This document shows positions 23,504 through 31,797 of a stretch of 50,295 nucleotides of DNA, piece after piece. Position 1 is the first letter of the stretch; each line of letters opens with the position of its first letter. The notes below the pieces were generated by a model. That model was not told the origin of the DNA, made no database searches, and worked only from the letters and a program-made list of their open reading frames with translations. Source of the DNA: an uncultured Clostridia bacterium. Lineage in GTDB: Bacteria > Bacillota > Clostridia > Christensenellales > Pumilibacteraceae. The DNA lies in the NCBI GenBank assembly GCA_947581755.1, contig CANPVN010000010.1, forward strand, positions 1 through 50,295, written 5' to 3'. The position numbers and the translations under genes were made by a program.

Positions 23504-25143
23504 TCGCCGCAGAATTCAAAGTAAACGGAAGAAATGTGGGCGGCTCTATCGACGCCGCCGCGCTGTTCCGCAGTATCGCGCAAGGCGCGCCTTACGGGAA
23601 CACAGTCACGCTGCTCACCGAAAACGGAGAGAGAACTTTTACGCCGCAAGAGGACTTTTGCTGTCTGAATATCCAAAACGGCAAAGTGTTCCGCGAAATA
23701 AGCCTTATTGCCGACGACGAAAAGTTCACTATAACCGAAATACGAATCGGGGACGTCATTACTCTTCGCGATTTCAGAACGGTGTTCGGAAAGCAAGTCG
23801 CGGTTTCTTTTTCTTTCTATATGGGTTTCGATTGCGACAAGGCGGCTTTGACGGCGGGAGATAACGACTTCGTCGCCGCGCTGCTCGGAAAAAAGGCGTT
23901 GGGAAAACTCGGCTGCGTCTGCGGAGACTTCGGCTTGGGAAACTATCCCGTTCTCTTGGAGAAAATCGCAGACAAGAATATCCTTGAGGCGCAAATGTTC
24001 GCCGACGGAGAAACTCTGAGGCTTGTCACACCCAAGCTCAAAGGCGGTCCCGAAGTAATCTTTACAAGCGACGGAAAGCCGTTCCTTCATTCGAGATTGA
24101 CGCAAAAGAGCGACGAACCCGTCACTATCGCGGGAATTTGCAACGAGTACGGCTCCTTTTTCGTCCGTCACGAGATAGCCGAAGTCGTTTCGCTCACTGC
24201 GGGTTCGACGATTTGCGACGACGTGGCGGTGTTTCCGATGATCGCTTCGGTAAAGCGGGGATCTACGCTGTCCGAGGAGACCGACGCAATCGTCGCGGGA
24301 GAGCCTTCTCACAAATTCGCCGCGGTGAAAGCGGGCGGGATATTGTCGCTTTATTCGCGCGGCTCGGGCTTTCCCGAGGTGATACGCAGCGCGCCTTGCG
24401 AGGGAACTTTCGCGCTGAGTACGGACGGAGCGTTGCTTGTCGCTTCTTCCGACGGAGTCGTGGTTTACGCTCCTTCGGGACGGGAGTACAGGCTAGATTT
24501 GCCCGAGGCGGACTCCGCCGTCATTATCGACGAGGGCGATAAATATCACTTCGCATTGAAGAAAGACGGCTTTCTTTTGCGATACGCGCTCCGAAAAGAC
24601 AGCGGGGAATTGACGCTTCTTGCGGCGGCGGGAGGAAAAAGCATGGGACTTTTCAGAGCCTCGGAAAACGCCATAGGATACAGAGACGGCAGCGTCGTCG
24701 CCATTGTAACCACCGATTCTTACAGAGAGTTCGACTATCCCTTTGCGGGAGAACCCGACGATTTCGGATTTATCTCGGATTGCAGATATTACTCCTCGAA
24801 AAAGAGCGGCAATTACCGTCTCGGCACCTCTTTCGATTTGATATGCGACTTCGTGGGTTGCGACGGGTTGGCTTGCTCGGAAGGCAACTTGTTTTCGCTC
24901 AACGACAAAGCCGTTCTCCTTGCCGAGGGAGTCTCTTCCGCCGCGCTTGTGGACGACTATGTTATCGCCGCCGAGAAAGATTGCGTCGCTCTGTATTACG
25001 CCTTCAAAAAGGACTCTTTCGCGCTGTCCGACAAGGTGGCGCAAAAAGCCTACGCCTTCAAATTTTACGAAAATCTCAACCCGTTGACGGAAAACGCTTT
25101 TGTCGCTTTCGTTTTCGGCTTGAAACAAAAGGAGAACTCTTAA
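23500..25143 (+). CDS. Large beta-rich virion-module protein
   Basis: A 547-residue protein without a recognised family. The N-terminal part (AAEFKVNGRNVGGSIDAAALFRSIAQG, about 2-28) and the next 90 residues look like a tail-associated attachment domain. From about residue 200 on, repeated strand-turn units (GGILSLYSRGSGFPEVI, DGALLVASSDGVVVYAPSG, GDKYHFALKKDGFLLRYAL, ENAIGYRDGSVVAIVTT) suggest a propeller. The start at 23500 follows GAAGGAG and overlaps the preceding stop by 4 bp. It could be a receptor-binding or tail-tip protein, inferred only from position and size. Confidence 0.6.
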   Translation: MIAAEFKVNGRNVGGSIDAAALFRSIAQGAPYGNTVTLLTENGERTFTPQEDFCCLNIQNGKVFREISLIADDEKFTITEIRIGDVITLRDFRTVFGKQVAVSFSFYMGFDCDKAALTAGDNDFVAALLGKKALGKLGCVCGDFGLGNYPVLLEKIADKNILEAQMFADGETLRLVTPKLKGGPEVIFTSDGKPFLHSRLTQKSDEPVTIAGICNEYGSFFVRHEIAEVVSLTAGSTICDDVAVFPMIASVKRGSTLSEETDAIVAGEPSHKFAAVKAGGILSLYSRGSGFPEVIRSAPCEGTFALSTDGALLVASSDGVVVYAPSGREYRLDLPEADSAVIIDEGDKYHFALKKDGFLLRYALRKDSGELTLLAAAGGKSMGLFRASENAIGYRDGSVVAIVTTDSYREFDYPFAGEPDDFGFISDCRYYSSKKSGNYRLGTSFDLICDFVGCDGLACSEGNLFSLNDKAVLLAEGVSSAALVDDYVIAAEKDCVALYYAFKKDSFALSDKVAQKAYAFKFYENLNPLTENAFVAFVFGLKQKENS

Positions 25144-25376
25144 TGCAACTGAAAAAGAACGCGAGACTCATCGGCAGCGGCAGACTGTCCTCGGTGTACG
25201 CGGACAACGAAAACATCGACGTCTATATCTCCGATAAGTCTGGGATAAACAAGAGAAGTTATTCCGTCTTCAGGGGCAGCGTTTCCTCGGAGGGCAGAGT
25301 GTCCTTCGCCGAGGATTTCTATGACTTGGGATTTACCAAAGCCGAAAGACGACTGCTGCTTAAGAGCGTGAATTGA
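25143..25376 (+). CDS. Small virion-module protein
   Basis: A 77-residue protein with beta-rich N-terminus (KKNARLIGSGRLSSVYADNENIDVYISDK) and a helical end (FTKAERRLLLKSVN). Its ATG overlaps the preceding TAA by one base (TAATG), with AAAAGGAG upstream inside the previous gene, so reinitiation is likely. Function unknown; small tail or capsid-decorating proteins sit in such positions. Confidence 0.55.
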   Translation: MQLKKNARLIGSGRLSSVYADNENIDVYISDKSGINKRSYSVFRGSVSSEGRVSFAEDFYDLGFTKAERRLLLKSVN

Positions 25377-25442
25377 GTTATGTATTACAACCTTTTAAGA
25401 CATTACAACAGAAGAAAACTTTTTTTATCTAAAGGAGACAAT

Positions 25443-26300
25443 ATGAAGTTATACGATTATTTCAAAAAGTTGTTCGGCGGAGGATCCGACAATGTATCTG
25501 CGGATATAGAAGGACTCGAGGACTATGTAGAGGAGTTGAAAAGGCAAAAACAGACGACCTCGCAGCCCCAAACGCCCAACTACGAGAGAAAAGAACCCGT
25601 CGTGAAAACCGACGAGGAAATTGAACAAGAAGCAAAAAAGGAACTCGAGGACTATTTCTCTTCAAATGAGAGGGACATTTCCGACGAGTACGACTCCAAT
25701 CTGCTAAAACAGAGGCGAGCAAAAGAAAACCATACCGCGGGATTGCAGAACTCTTTGGAGAAAGTCCGCGCGGATTACAGAGAAGCGGCGCAAAACGCCG
25801 ACAACGACTCGATAAGAAAGGGAGTCGCGAGAAGCAGTATCGCCGAGAAAAAAATCGAGGACCTCGACCGCAAGAGAAACGTTCAAGAGTCGGCTCTCAA
25901 CGAAAATTACAGAGAGAAATTGAGAGAGATAGACGATCGGGTGGCTGCGCTCAAGAAAAAACGCGACAAGGCGTTGAACGACCTCAACGTTTCGTACTCC
26001 TCGAAACTCAAGGAAAAGATAGACAAACTGACCAAGGAAAGGCAAAAGACTCTCGACGAGGCTCTCGAATACAACAACCGCATCGCCGAGCAGGAATACA
26101 AAGACAAACTCGAAGCGCAAAAAAACAGCGGAAACTTTACGCCCGACTCCGATTTCTATGAGAGAGTTTACACAAAAGCAGACGAACTCCTTTCTCAAAT
26201 GAGCGCGTCTCGGGCGAGAAGCGCAGTCATCGGAAACGAGTATCTCAAAAAGAATCTCAACGATTATTACTATTACAAACTCTATAAAAAGTACGTATGA
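25443..26300 (+). CDS. Coiled-coil protein at the end of the virion module
   Basis: A 285-residue, highly charged protein. A short N-terminal amphipathic helix (MKLYDYFKKLFGG) is followed by a linker with QTTSQPQTP, then a long predicted coiled coil from about residue 60 to 215 (EEIEQEAKKELEDYF ... KLKEKIDKLTKERQKTLDEAL). The tail is Tyr/Lys-rich, ending YYYYKLYKKYV. AAAGGAG sits 5 nt before the ATG at 25443; an upstream in-frame ATG at 25380 lacks a ribosome binding site. It could be an internal virion protein, a short tape measure or a host protein. It is the last gene before veg. Confidence 0.6.
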   Translation: MKLYDYFKKLFGGGSDNVSADIEGLEDYVEELKRQKQTTSQPQTPNYERKEPVVKTDEEIEQEAKKELEDYFSSNERDISDEYDSNLLKQRRAKENHTAGLQNSLEKVRADYREAAQNADNDSIRKGVARSSIAEKKIEDLDRKRNVQESALNENYREKLREIDDRVAALKKKRDKALNDLNVSYSSKLKEKIDKLTKERQKTLDEALEYNNRIAEQEYKDKLEAQKNSGNFTPDSDFYERVYTKADELLSQMSASRARSAVIGNEYLKKNLNDYYYYKLYKKYV

Positions 26301-26358
26301 CCTTGGGAGTTTAGAATGTCCGCGATAGGGGAATAATTGCCTCGGAGGTAAATTTTTT

Positions 26359-26616
26359 ATGCACAAGACTTCGATAACCATAGAGGAAGTAAAACAAAAA
26401 ATCGCCGCGCTCAAAGGCGTCGCCGTCAGAATATCGGTGAACAAGGGCAGAAAAAGAATAGTAAAGTACGACGGTGAAGTACTCGAAACTTATCCTTCGG
26501 TCTTTACGCTCAAAATAAAGGGAGATAAAAACCTCGAGATGCTTTCATGCTCTTACTCCGACGTCGTGTGCGGAGACATCGCTCTCAAAGCCGCCGACGT
26601 TACCTCGCGCGCTTGA
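26359..26616 (+). CDS. veg: Veg family protein (DUF1021)
   Basis: An 85-residue protein matching the Veg family: IEEVKQKIAALKGVAVRISVNKGRKRIVKYDGEVLETYPSVFTLKI carries the conserved GRK..........G.L..TYPSVF core, followed by SCSYSDVVCGDI. In Bacillus subtilis, Veg affects biofilm gene expression by an indirect route, and in Clostridia the gene is often next to sipL and ispE, as here. GGAGG lies 10 nt before the ATG. It marks the return to core host genes after the virion module. Confidence 0.9.
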   Translation: MHKTSITIEEVKQKIAALKGVAVRISVNKGRKRIVKYDGEVLETYPSVFTLKIKGDKNLEMLSCSYSDVVCGDIALKAADVTSRA

Positions 26617-26639
26617 TAAAAAATTTTTTTCCCAAGGCG

Positions 26640-26668
26640 GAATATTTTGCCTCGGGCTCTTATAGAAT
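26640..26668 (+). promoter_or_regulatory. Possible sigma-E type promoter for the SipL-like gene
   Basis: GAATATT (26640-26646), 14 bases, then TATAGAAT (26661-26668). This fits the Bacillus sigma-E pattern (GHATATT / CATACAHT) at 6 of 8 bases in the -10 box. It lies 42 bp upstream of a spore coat morphogenesis gene that is expected to be under mother-cell control. Confidence 0.5.
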
Positions 26669-26710
26669 ATATAAAGCAAACGGATATTTTTTGTATTTCA
26701 GGAGGTTTAT

Positions 26711-28222
26711 ATGTCATTCGAGCCCATTTACGAGGTGGCGACGACCGATTCGCCCGAAAAAATCTGTTCGGGACAAGTGGTGGTGGAGGCTAAACTCTTC
26801 GCCCCGCCCGGAATAACAATTTCAAAAATCCTTTCGGTAGCGGCTTCGGTCAATATCACCGCTTCGGAAGTCTTTGCCGGTGAGGTGAGATACAGCGGCA
26901 AAGTCAATTACCGCGTTATCATCCTCGGCAGCGAGGGCGAAACGGAATGTCCGGAATGTTCCGCGGATTTCTCGGATAAACTTCCGGACGACGATATAGA
27001 CAGATCCATGAGCCCCGTCTTTGATTACTATATCCTCGATACCGACATAACCAACGTCGGAAACGGCGAAATAAGGCTCGCGACCGTAGTCGAAGTCAAT
27101 CTCATAAAACCCCGCCGCAAACGCTTCAAGTATCTCAAATTCGGCGGAGAGGGCATCTTTACCCAAACCGAGGAACTTAACGTCCCCAAAGAGTGCGGAT
27201 TCAATACTCAAAAAGTAAACGTCTCGGATTCGAGACCCGTGACGGCGCAAAAACTCCTCGGAGACCATTGCCGCGTCATAGTCACAAAGAAAAGTTGCTC
27301 CGAGGGCTTCGTCGCCACAGAGGGTAAAATAATAGCGGATTTTTGCCTCGGAAACGGAGAGGATATTTCCTCGGTTACCGTAGTCACGCCCTTCTCGGCG
27401 GAGATTGCTCTCGAGGGCTGTACTTCGGAGTGCGCGCCCTTTGTCCGCGCCTTCGTCACCGAGACCAAAGCCCAAATCCGAAATGACGAAAACGGCGCAA
27501 TCCTCGAAAGCGATTATGTCGTCTCTGTCACCGCGATAGCCTACGGCGCGCAAAAAACTCAAGTCGTTTGCGACGCATTCTCGACAAATTGCGAGTTGAA
27601 TGCCACCGCCGAAAGTATGGAAATACGCAGACTTTGCGATTGCTTTACCGCAGAGGACTGCGTGACGGGCACAGTTACTCTCGACGCGGCAAACCCCGTA
27701 GCCGATTCCGTTATGGCGGTATGCTCGCCGTCGGTACATATAACTTCCGCCTTCGTAAAGGACGAGTCTCCCATCGCGGAGGGCGTTATAAATGCCGTTA
27801 TCCTGTATTACAGCGCAGAACTCAACTCCCGCAATTCCGTCTCGGTGGAACTTCCCTTCTCGCTTAAACTCAATCACCGAATAGAGGACGACAGAGAAAT
27901 CGACTTGCGCGCCGTCGTGTCGGACTTTTCCGTCAAGGTGAGAAGAAACGGAGAGTTCGATGTGCGCGCCGAACTCATATTCGAGGGGGACGTCTATGAA
28001 TCCGAAGTCGAATCGGTGATAACCGAACTCGAAGAGGGCGACGAGACCGCTCCTTCCGACGCCGCCATAACCGTGCATTATGCCCGAGGCGGAGAACGAC
28101 TCTTCGACGTCGCAAAGGCTCTGAAATGCGCTCCCGAGTGCATTGTCTCGCAAAATCCCTCGGCGGAATATCCGCTGAAACGAGGACAGACGATAACTCT
28201 GTTCAGGCATATCGAAAGATAG
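26711..28222 (+). CDS. sipL: DUF3794/LysM protein, SipL-like spore coat morphogen
   Basis: A 503-residue protein with several DUF3794-type beta-rich domains and a C-terminal LysM domain. DUF3794 features include VTAQKLLGDHCRVIVTKKSCSEGFVATEGKIIADF (about 177-213) and repeated A-x-x-V-x-Y-x-A lines such as VSVTAIAYGAQKTQVVCDAF. The LysM domain covers about 455-503 (VHYARGGERLFDVAKALKCAPECIVSQNP...RGQTITLF). In Clostridioides difficile SipL links spore coat assembly by binding SpoIVA. GGAGG lies 6 nt before the ATG. The veg-sipL-ispE order supports orthology; the symbol rests on domain layout and context. Confidence 0.85.
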   Translation: MSFEPIYEVATTDSPEKICSGQVVVEAKLFAPPGITISKILSVAASVNITASEVFAGEVRYSGKVNYRVIILGSEGETECPECSADFSDKLPDDDIDRSMSPVFDYYILDTDITNVGNGEIRLATVVEVNLIKPRRKRFKYLKFGGEGIFTQTEELNVPKECGFNTQKVNVSDSRPVTAQKLLGDHCRVIVTKKSCSEGFVATEGKIIADFCLGNGEDISSVTVVTPFSAEIALEGCTSECAPFVRAFVTETKAQIRNDENGAILESDYVVSVTAIAYGAQKTQVVCDAFSTNCELNATAESMEIRRLCDCFTAEDCVTGTVTLDAANPVADSVMAVCSPSVHITSAFVKDESPIAEGVINAVILYYSAELNSRNSVSVELPFSLKLNHRIEDDREIDLRAVVSDFSVKVRRNGEFDVRAELIFEGDVYESEVESVITELEEGDETAPSDAAITVHYARGGERLFDVAKALKCAPECIVSQNPSAEYPLKRGQTITLFRHIER

Positions 28223-28249
28223 CGACTTCTTTGCCGCAAAAAAAATTAT

Positions 28250-28290
28250 GCGTTTGTTGCGTCCGAAAAACTCGACAAACGCTTTTTTTT
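28250..28290 (+). terminator. Intrinsic terminator after the SipL-like gene
   Basis: Arms GCGTTTGT (28250-28257) and ACAAACGC (28275-28282), followed by eight T residues. Confidence 0.88.
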
Positions 28291-28312
28291 GCGCGCGAAA
28301 AGGCAAAAATAA

Positions 28313-28341
28313 TTGACTTTGAAGGGAATAAGAGATAATAT
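28313..28341 (+). promoter_or_regulatory. ispE promoter
   Basis: TTGACT (28313-28318), 17 bases, then TAATAT (28336-28341). It is 19 bp upstream of the ispE ATG, so the leader is very short, with GGAGAG in between. Confidence 0.75.
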
Positions 28342-28359
28342 TATCTTCGGAGAGACGCC

Positions 28360-29199
28360 ATGAAAGAAATCGCAATCGAAGTTTTCGGAAAATTGAATCT
28401 CGCGCTCAATATAACGGGGCGAGAAAAGGGTATGCACCTTATCGAGTCGCCGACTTTTCACGTCGATTTGAGCGACTTCGTTCGCGTGCAAAGAACGGTG
28501 TTCTCCGAAGTCTCCTATTCGGTAACGGGAATTACTCGCGGCGGAGTCGAAAAAGTCCTCGGACTTCTTGCCGATGGCGGTCTCGGCGGCTTCAAAGTCA
28601 CCGTGGAAAAAAATCTGCCCGTGGCGGGCGGTATGGGCGGCTCTTCCGCAGACGTTGCAGCCCTCATCGCGGCGGTGGGAAAAATGTGCGACCTCGACGA
28701 AAAAACAATGCGAGACCTTGCGATACAGGGCGGCTCCGACACTCCTTTTATGCTGACGCAAGCGGCGGGAGTCTTGCGCGGAACGGGCGATGAGGTGCAA
28801 AAACTCGACCCCATAGCCATGACTTTTGTAGCAATGAGAAGGGGAAAAGGCGTGACAAGCGCGCAGTGCTATAAAAAATTCGACGACTTGGGACGAGACG
28901 GAATTGTGTGCGATATTGCGGCTGTTCTCGGCGCCTTGCAAAACGCCGACTTCCGACTCGCCGACAAAATGTGCCGAAACGCGCTCGAAGAGGCGGCGAC
29001 CTCTCTTTCCGCCGAAATCGCGCAAACAATGCGGGCAGCCCAAAGAACGGGAAGAATGCCGCACCTTACGGGAAGCGGAAATACCGTCTTTTGCTTCGCC
29101 TCGGGAAAGGACGACGCGCAAAGACTCAAATACGCAATCGACGACGCCTTCGACCCCGTTATTCTGTCCTCGATAGACAAACCTTGGGAATATAAATAA
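28360..29199 (+). CDS. ispE: 4-diphosphocytidyl-2-C-methyl-D-erythritol kinase
   Basis: A 279-residue GHMP-type kinase of the MEP isoprenoid pathway, phosphorylating CDP-methylerythritol. The N-terminus EVFGKLNLALNITGREKGMHLI corresponds to the usual A-K-I-N-L...G-R-R-x-D-G-Y-H region. The GHMP loop is PVAGGMGGSSADVAALI (about residues 87-103). GSDTPFML (about 126) is the catalytic aspartate region, and LTGSGNTVFCF near 230-240 the C-terminal glycine motif. The M-H in place of the usual Y-H is a small deviation. Its promoter and short leader are directly upstream, and tRNA-Thr follows. Confidence 0.92.
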   Translation: MKEIAIEVFGKLNLALNITGREKGMHLIESPTFHVDLSDFVRVQRTVFSEVSYSVTGITRGGVEKVLGLLADGGLGGFKVTVEKNLPVAGGMGGSSADVAALIAAVGKMCDLDEKTMRDLAIQGGSDTPFMLTQAAGVLRGTGDEVQKLDPIAMTFVAMRRGKGVTSAQCYKKFDDLGRDGIVCDIAAVLGALQNADFRLADKMCRNALEEAATSLSAEIAQTMRAAQRTGRMPHLTGSGNTVFCFASGKDDAQRLKYAIDDAFDPVILSSIDKPWEYK

Positions 29200-29227
29200 T
29201 TTTTTTCGGCGAATATCGTAAAAACAG

Positions 29228-29256
29228 TTGCCAAAATCTTCACAATGTTATATAAT
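29228..29256 (+). promoter_or_regulatory. tRNA-Thr promoter
   Basis: TTGCCA (29228-29233), 17 bases, then TATAAT (29251-29256), 25 bp upstream of the mature tRNA 5' end. Confidence 0.7.
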
Positions 29257-29280
29257 AAAATCCGTCGCTCGGGTTTTCTT

Positions 29281-29356
29281 GCTGTTGTGGCTCAGTCGGT
29301 AGAGCACGTCCTTGGTAAGGACGAGGTCACGAGTTCAAGTCTCGTCAACAGCTCCA
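29281..29356 (+). tRNA. tRNA-Thr(GGT)
   Basis: A complete cloverleaf: acceptor GCTGTTG pairs with CAACAGC, D arm GCTCAGTCGGTAGAGC, anticodon arm CGTCC-TTGGTAA-GGACG with anticodon GGT, T arm ACGAG-TTCAAGT-CTCGT, discriminator T and an encoded CCA (29354-29356). It is followed by an intrinsic terminator that recurs 3 kb downstream. Confidence 0.95.
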
Positions 29357-29371
29357 TTATCGGCAGCCCGA

Positions 29372-29431
29372 AAAGACTGCAACAAATAAGCCATCGAACT
29401 GTTGATTCGGTGGCTTGTTTTTTTTGTTGAT
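29372..29431 (+). repeat. 60-bp direct repeat, left copy (tRNA-Thr terminator)
   Basis: A perfect 60-bp sequence repeated at 32399-32458. It contains an intrinsic terminator hairpin (arms around AAGCCATCGAA and TTCGGTGGCTT) followed by eight T residues. It lies 15 bp after the tRNA and ends that transcript. The segment between the copies holds an ATPase and a toxin/antitoxin-like pair. Confidence 0.9.
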
Positions 29432-29479
29432 TCATAAAATCTCGGATCGCAAACGGGAGCGGACGGCAACAAACAAATT

Positions 29480-30901
29480 TTATGACAATAAGTCGTGAGC
29501 GGAAACAAGAGTTATATTCGGATGTTGCTCGGCATGGTTTTGCACGCTGTCGGTAAAGCCGCTTAATGAAAACAGATAGTAATATACGGTTCCGTTAAGG
29601 TTGAGTTTTGCTTGCGTCTTTTTGAGTTGCCCCATATCGAAAGGTTCGTTTGTAAACTTACATTCGCCGACAAGGTAGATCTTTTTGGATTTGTTTTCGG
29701 CAAGTATGTCAACTTCTTCGGAGACGGTATAAATTTTACCCGAGTCGTCTTTTTTTGTAACCTTGCCCCACCAACGGGAAAAGCCGTTAAAGACGGCGGG
29801 GAGCGCGTATTCCGCATTGCGACGATACAGATAGTCGATGCAAATATTCTCAAAAGCCTTAGAGGCAAAATCATGAAAATCGTCGGCTATATTCATATCG
29901 TAAACAAGCGAGGCGTTGCCTTTTTCCAACAAAGAAAGATTGGGATAACAGAAAGCATACCAAAAACGGAACAAATTGTCGGTTAAAGTATATAAGCCTT
30001 TGGAACCGATTTGTTTTATCGACGAGAGGGCGGGCGTTTCTCGCTTTACTATGCCGAGATTGACAAGATTTTTCAGATACACACTCAAAGTTCTTTGCTC
30101 GATTTGCGTTTTCATCAGAATGTCATTGTGATCGGTGTTCCCGAGCGCGATAGCCTCTATGATCGAGTTGTAAGTCGCAGGTTCGCGAAGTTCCTCGTGC
30201 AAAAGAAACTCAACTTCATTATACAGAGCAGAGCCCCGACTCAAAATCGCATTGATTATATTTTCTTTAAGCGTAGCGTTCGGGTCGAATTTAACAAGAT
30301 AGTGCGGTATGCCGCCGAGTATCGAATAAGCAAGAATTTTATCTTCATCGGAATAATTCGGAAAGAACTCTGTCGATTCCGTGAAGGAGAGAGGCTCGAG
30401 TTTGTATATGCCCGTGGTTCTGCCGTAAAGCGGCTTTTTATAGCCGAGTAGGTCGTCCTCGAAAAAACTCATAGAGCTGCCCGAAAGGATAAGCATAATA
30501 TCGGCATTTTTAAGACTGTGATCCCACAGGTTTTGCAACAGCGACGGAATGCTTTTATCGCCTTTGACCATATACGGAAATTCGTCGATGGCAACAATAA
30601 GACGCTGTTCTTGGGATAGTTCGATGAGCGCGGAAAAAGCCGATTCCCAATCCTTGAATGTCTCGATATAACGGAATTTTTCCTTATTATACCCAATCAC
30701 GGTTTGAGAAAAAGAACGCAACTGAGCAGCGTCCGTCGTTTCTTTGGCGGCATAAAAAATCGTAGGCTTATCACTGCAAAAGGTTGTGATAAGTTCGGTT
30801 TTCCCAACTCGACGCCTGCCGTAAATAATGATAAATTTCGCTTCGTCGCTATTGTAAGCGTTATCCAAATATCTCAATTCTTGTTTTCGACCTATAAACA
30901 T
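29480..30901 (-). CDS. AAA ATPase of the ATPase_2/DUF234 family
   Basis: A 473-residue protein beginning MFIGRKQELRYLD. Walker A IIYGRRRVGKTEL is at about residues 25-37, the Walker B-like IVAIDEFPY at about 108-116, and the sensor-type ILSGSSMSFF at about 150. A winged-helix region follows (QIEQRTLSVYLKNLVNLGIVKRE), and a C-terminal nuclease-like DUF234 half carries VDILAENKSKKIYLVGECKF. The D...E.K pattern there resembles a PD-(D/E)xK fold. The start at 30901 follows GAGAGG; a longer frame to 30928 is less likely. It is bounded by 60-bp direct repeats together with the DUF3990/HTH pair. The role is unknown; such ATPases are often found on mobile or defence islands. Confidence 0.82.
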   Translation of the reverse strand: MFIGRKQELRYLDNAYNSDEAKFIIIYGRRRVGKTELITTFCSDKPTIFYAAKETTDAAQLRSFSQTVIGYNKEKFRYIETFKDWESAFSALIELSQEQRLIVAIDEFPYMVKGDKSIPSLLQNLWDHSLKNADIMLILSGSSMSFFEDDLLGYKKPLYGRTTGIYKLEPLSFTESTEFFPNYSDEDKILAYSILGGIPHYLVKFDPNATLKENIINAILSRGSALYNEVEFLLHEELREPATYNSIIEAIALGNTDHNDILMKTQIEQRTLSVYLKNLVNLGIVKRETPALSSIKQIGSKGLYTLTDNLFRFWYAFCYPNLSLLEKGNASLVYDMNIADDFHDFASKAFENICIDYLYRRNAEYALPAVFNGFSRWWGKVTKKDDSGKIYTVSEEVDILAENKSKKIYLVGECKFTNEPFDMGQLKKTQAKLNLNGTVYYYLFSLSGFTDSVQNHAEQHPNITLVSAHDLLS

Positions 30902-30920
30902 TCCATACCTCTCAAAGTCA

Positions 30921-30949
30921 CAAATCACGATTTGTCAAATCTTGATTTG
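30921..30949 (-). promoter_or_regulatory. Tandem operator palindromes at the ATPase start site
   Basis: Two 14-bp inverted repeats, CAAATCACGATTTG (30921-30934) and CAAATCTTGATTTG (30936-30949), sit one helical turn and a half apart, directly over the predicted transcription start and leader of the minus-strand ATPase gene. Confidence 0.65.
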
Positions 30950-30954
30950 TTAGT

Positions 30955-30983
30955 ATTATACCAAAGTCGAAGTCATAAGTCAA
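30955..30983 (-). promoter_or_regulatory. Promoter of the ATPase gene
   Basis: On the minus strand TTGACT (30978-30983), 17 bases, TATAAT (30955-30960). The two palindromes lie immediately downstream, where a bound repressor would block initiation. Confidence 0.75.
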
Positions 30984-31069
30984 AGGTTTAAGCGGCAAAG
31001 AAGATAAAAAATAAATTTTCACTAAGAAAAAGTTTCGGAAATAAACATACCGAAAAAAAGACTTTTTGC

Positions 31070-31098
31070 TTGACAATGGGACATTACAATGTTATACT
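31070..31098 (+). promoter_or_regulatory. Promoter of the DUF3990/HTH pair with internal operator
   Basis: Consensus TTGACA (31070-31075), 17 bases, TATACT (31093-31098). The spacer contains the inverted repeat ACATT-AC-AATGT (31081-31092), a plausible binding site for the HTH partner. Confidence 0.7.
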
Positions 31099-31119
31099 TT
31101 TGGTTATAGGAGAAGTATT

Positions 31120-31797
31120 ATGAGCGATTTAATTATCTATCACGGCTCGGTTTCGGTTATCGAACGACCCAAATACGGCAAAGGCAAACCGTACAACGAT
31201 TACGGACTCGGCTTTTATTGTACGGAATCTCTCGATCTCGCAAAAGAGTGGGCTGTCGGCAGCGACCATGACGGCTACGCCAATAAATACGCTCTCGACA
31301 TGACGGACTTAAAACTCCTCGATCTTTCGGACAAAAATTTTACCGTTTTGCATTGGATCGCTCTTTTGCTTCAAAACAGGGTTTTTACACTGAAATCGGA
31401 TATTGCAAAACTCGGTAAGGAGTATTTGATTTCGCATTTTGCTCTTCCCATCGCCGATTTTGACGTTATAAAGGGCTATCGCGCGGACGACTCTTACTTC
31501 GCTTATGCCGAAAGTTTTTTGAACAACACCATATCGGTAAGGCGACTGTCCGAGGCTCTTCGACTCGGCAACCTCAGAGAGCAGATCGTATTGATCTCAA
31601 AAAAGGCTTTTGAAAATATCGAATTTTTGGGCTATGATTCGGCGGATTCCGCCACTTACTACCCATTACGCAAAGAACGTAACGACAAAGCGCGTTTGGA
31701 GTTTTTGTCCAATCGCAGAGGCAACTTCACGGCGGACGACTTGTACCTTAACGATATTATCCGAGGAGTAAAAGCAGATGATCCACGCTTACAATGA
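31120..31797 (+). CDS. DUF3990 protein, ADP-ribosyltransferase-like
   Basis: A 225-residue protein with the DUF3990 start LIIYHGSVSVIERPKYGKGKPYNDYGLGFYCTESLDLAKEWA (about residues 4-45). The HG, Y-G-x-G-F-Y and A-K-E-W pattern resembles the NAD-binding core of ADP-ribosyltransferases. Family members are often toxins with a small HTH partner. AGGAG lies just before the ATG at 31120. The 3' end overlaps the HTH gene by 20 bp. Catalytic activity is inferred from fold resemblance only. Confidence 0.75.
   Translation: MSDLIIYHGSVSVIERPKYGKGKPYNDYGLGFYCTESLDLAKEWAVGSDHDGYANKYALDMTDLKLLDLSDKNFTVLHWIALLLQNRVFTLKSDIAKLGKEYLISHFALPIADFDVIKGYRADDSYFAYAESFLNNTISVRRLSEALRLGNLREQIVLISKKAFENIEFLGYDSADSATYYPLRKERNDKARLEFLSNRRGNFTADDLYLNDIIRGVKADDPRLQ

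Noticed and set aside
26822..28375. A 517-codon open frame antisense to the SipL-like gene
   Set aside because: Shadow frame produced by GC-rich codons; the plus strand has a clear DUF3794/LysM protein.
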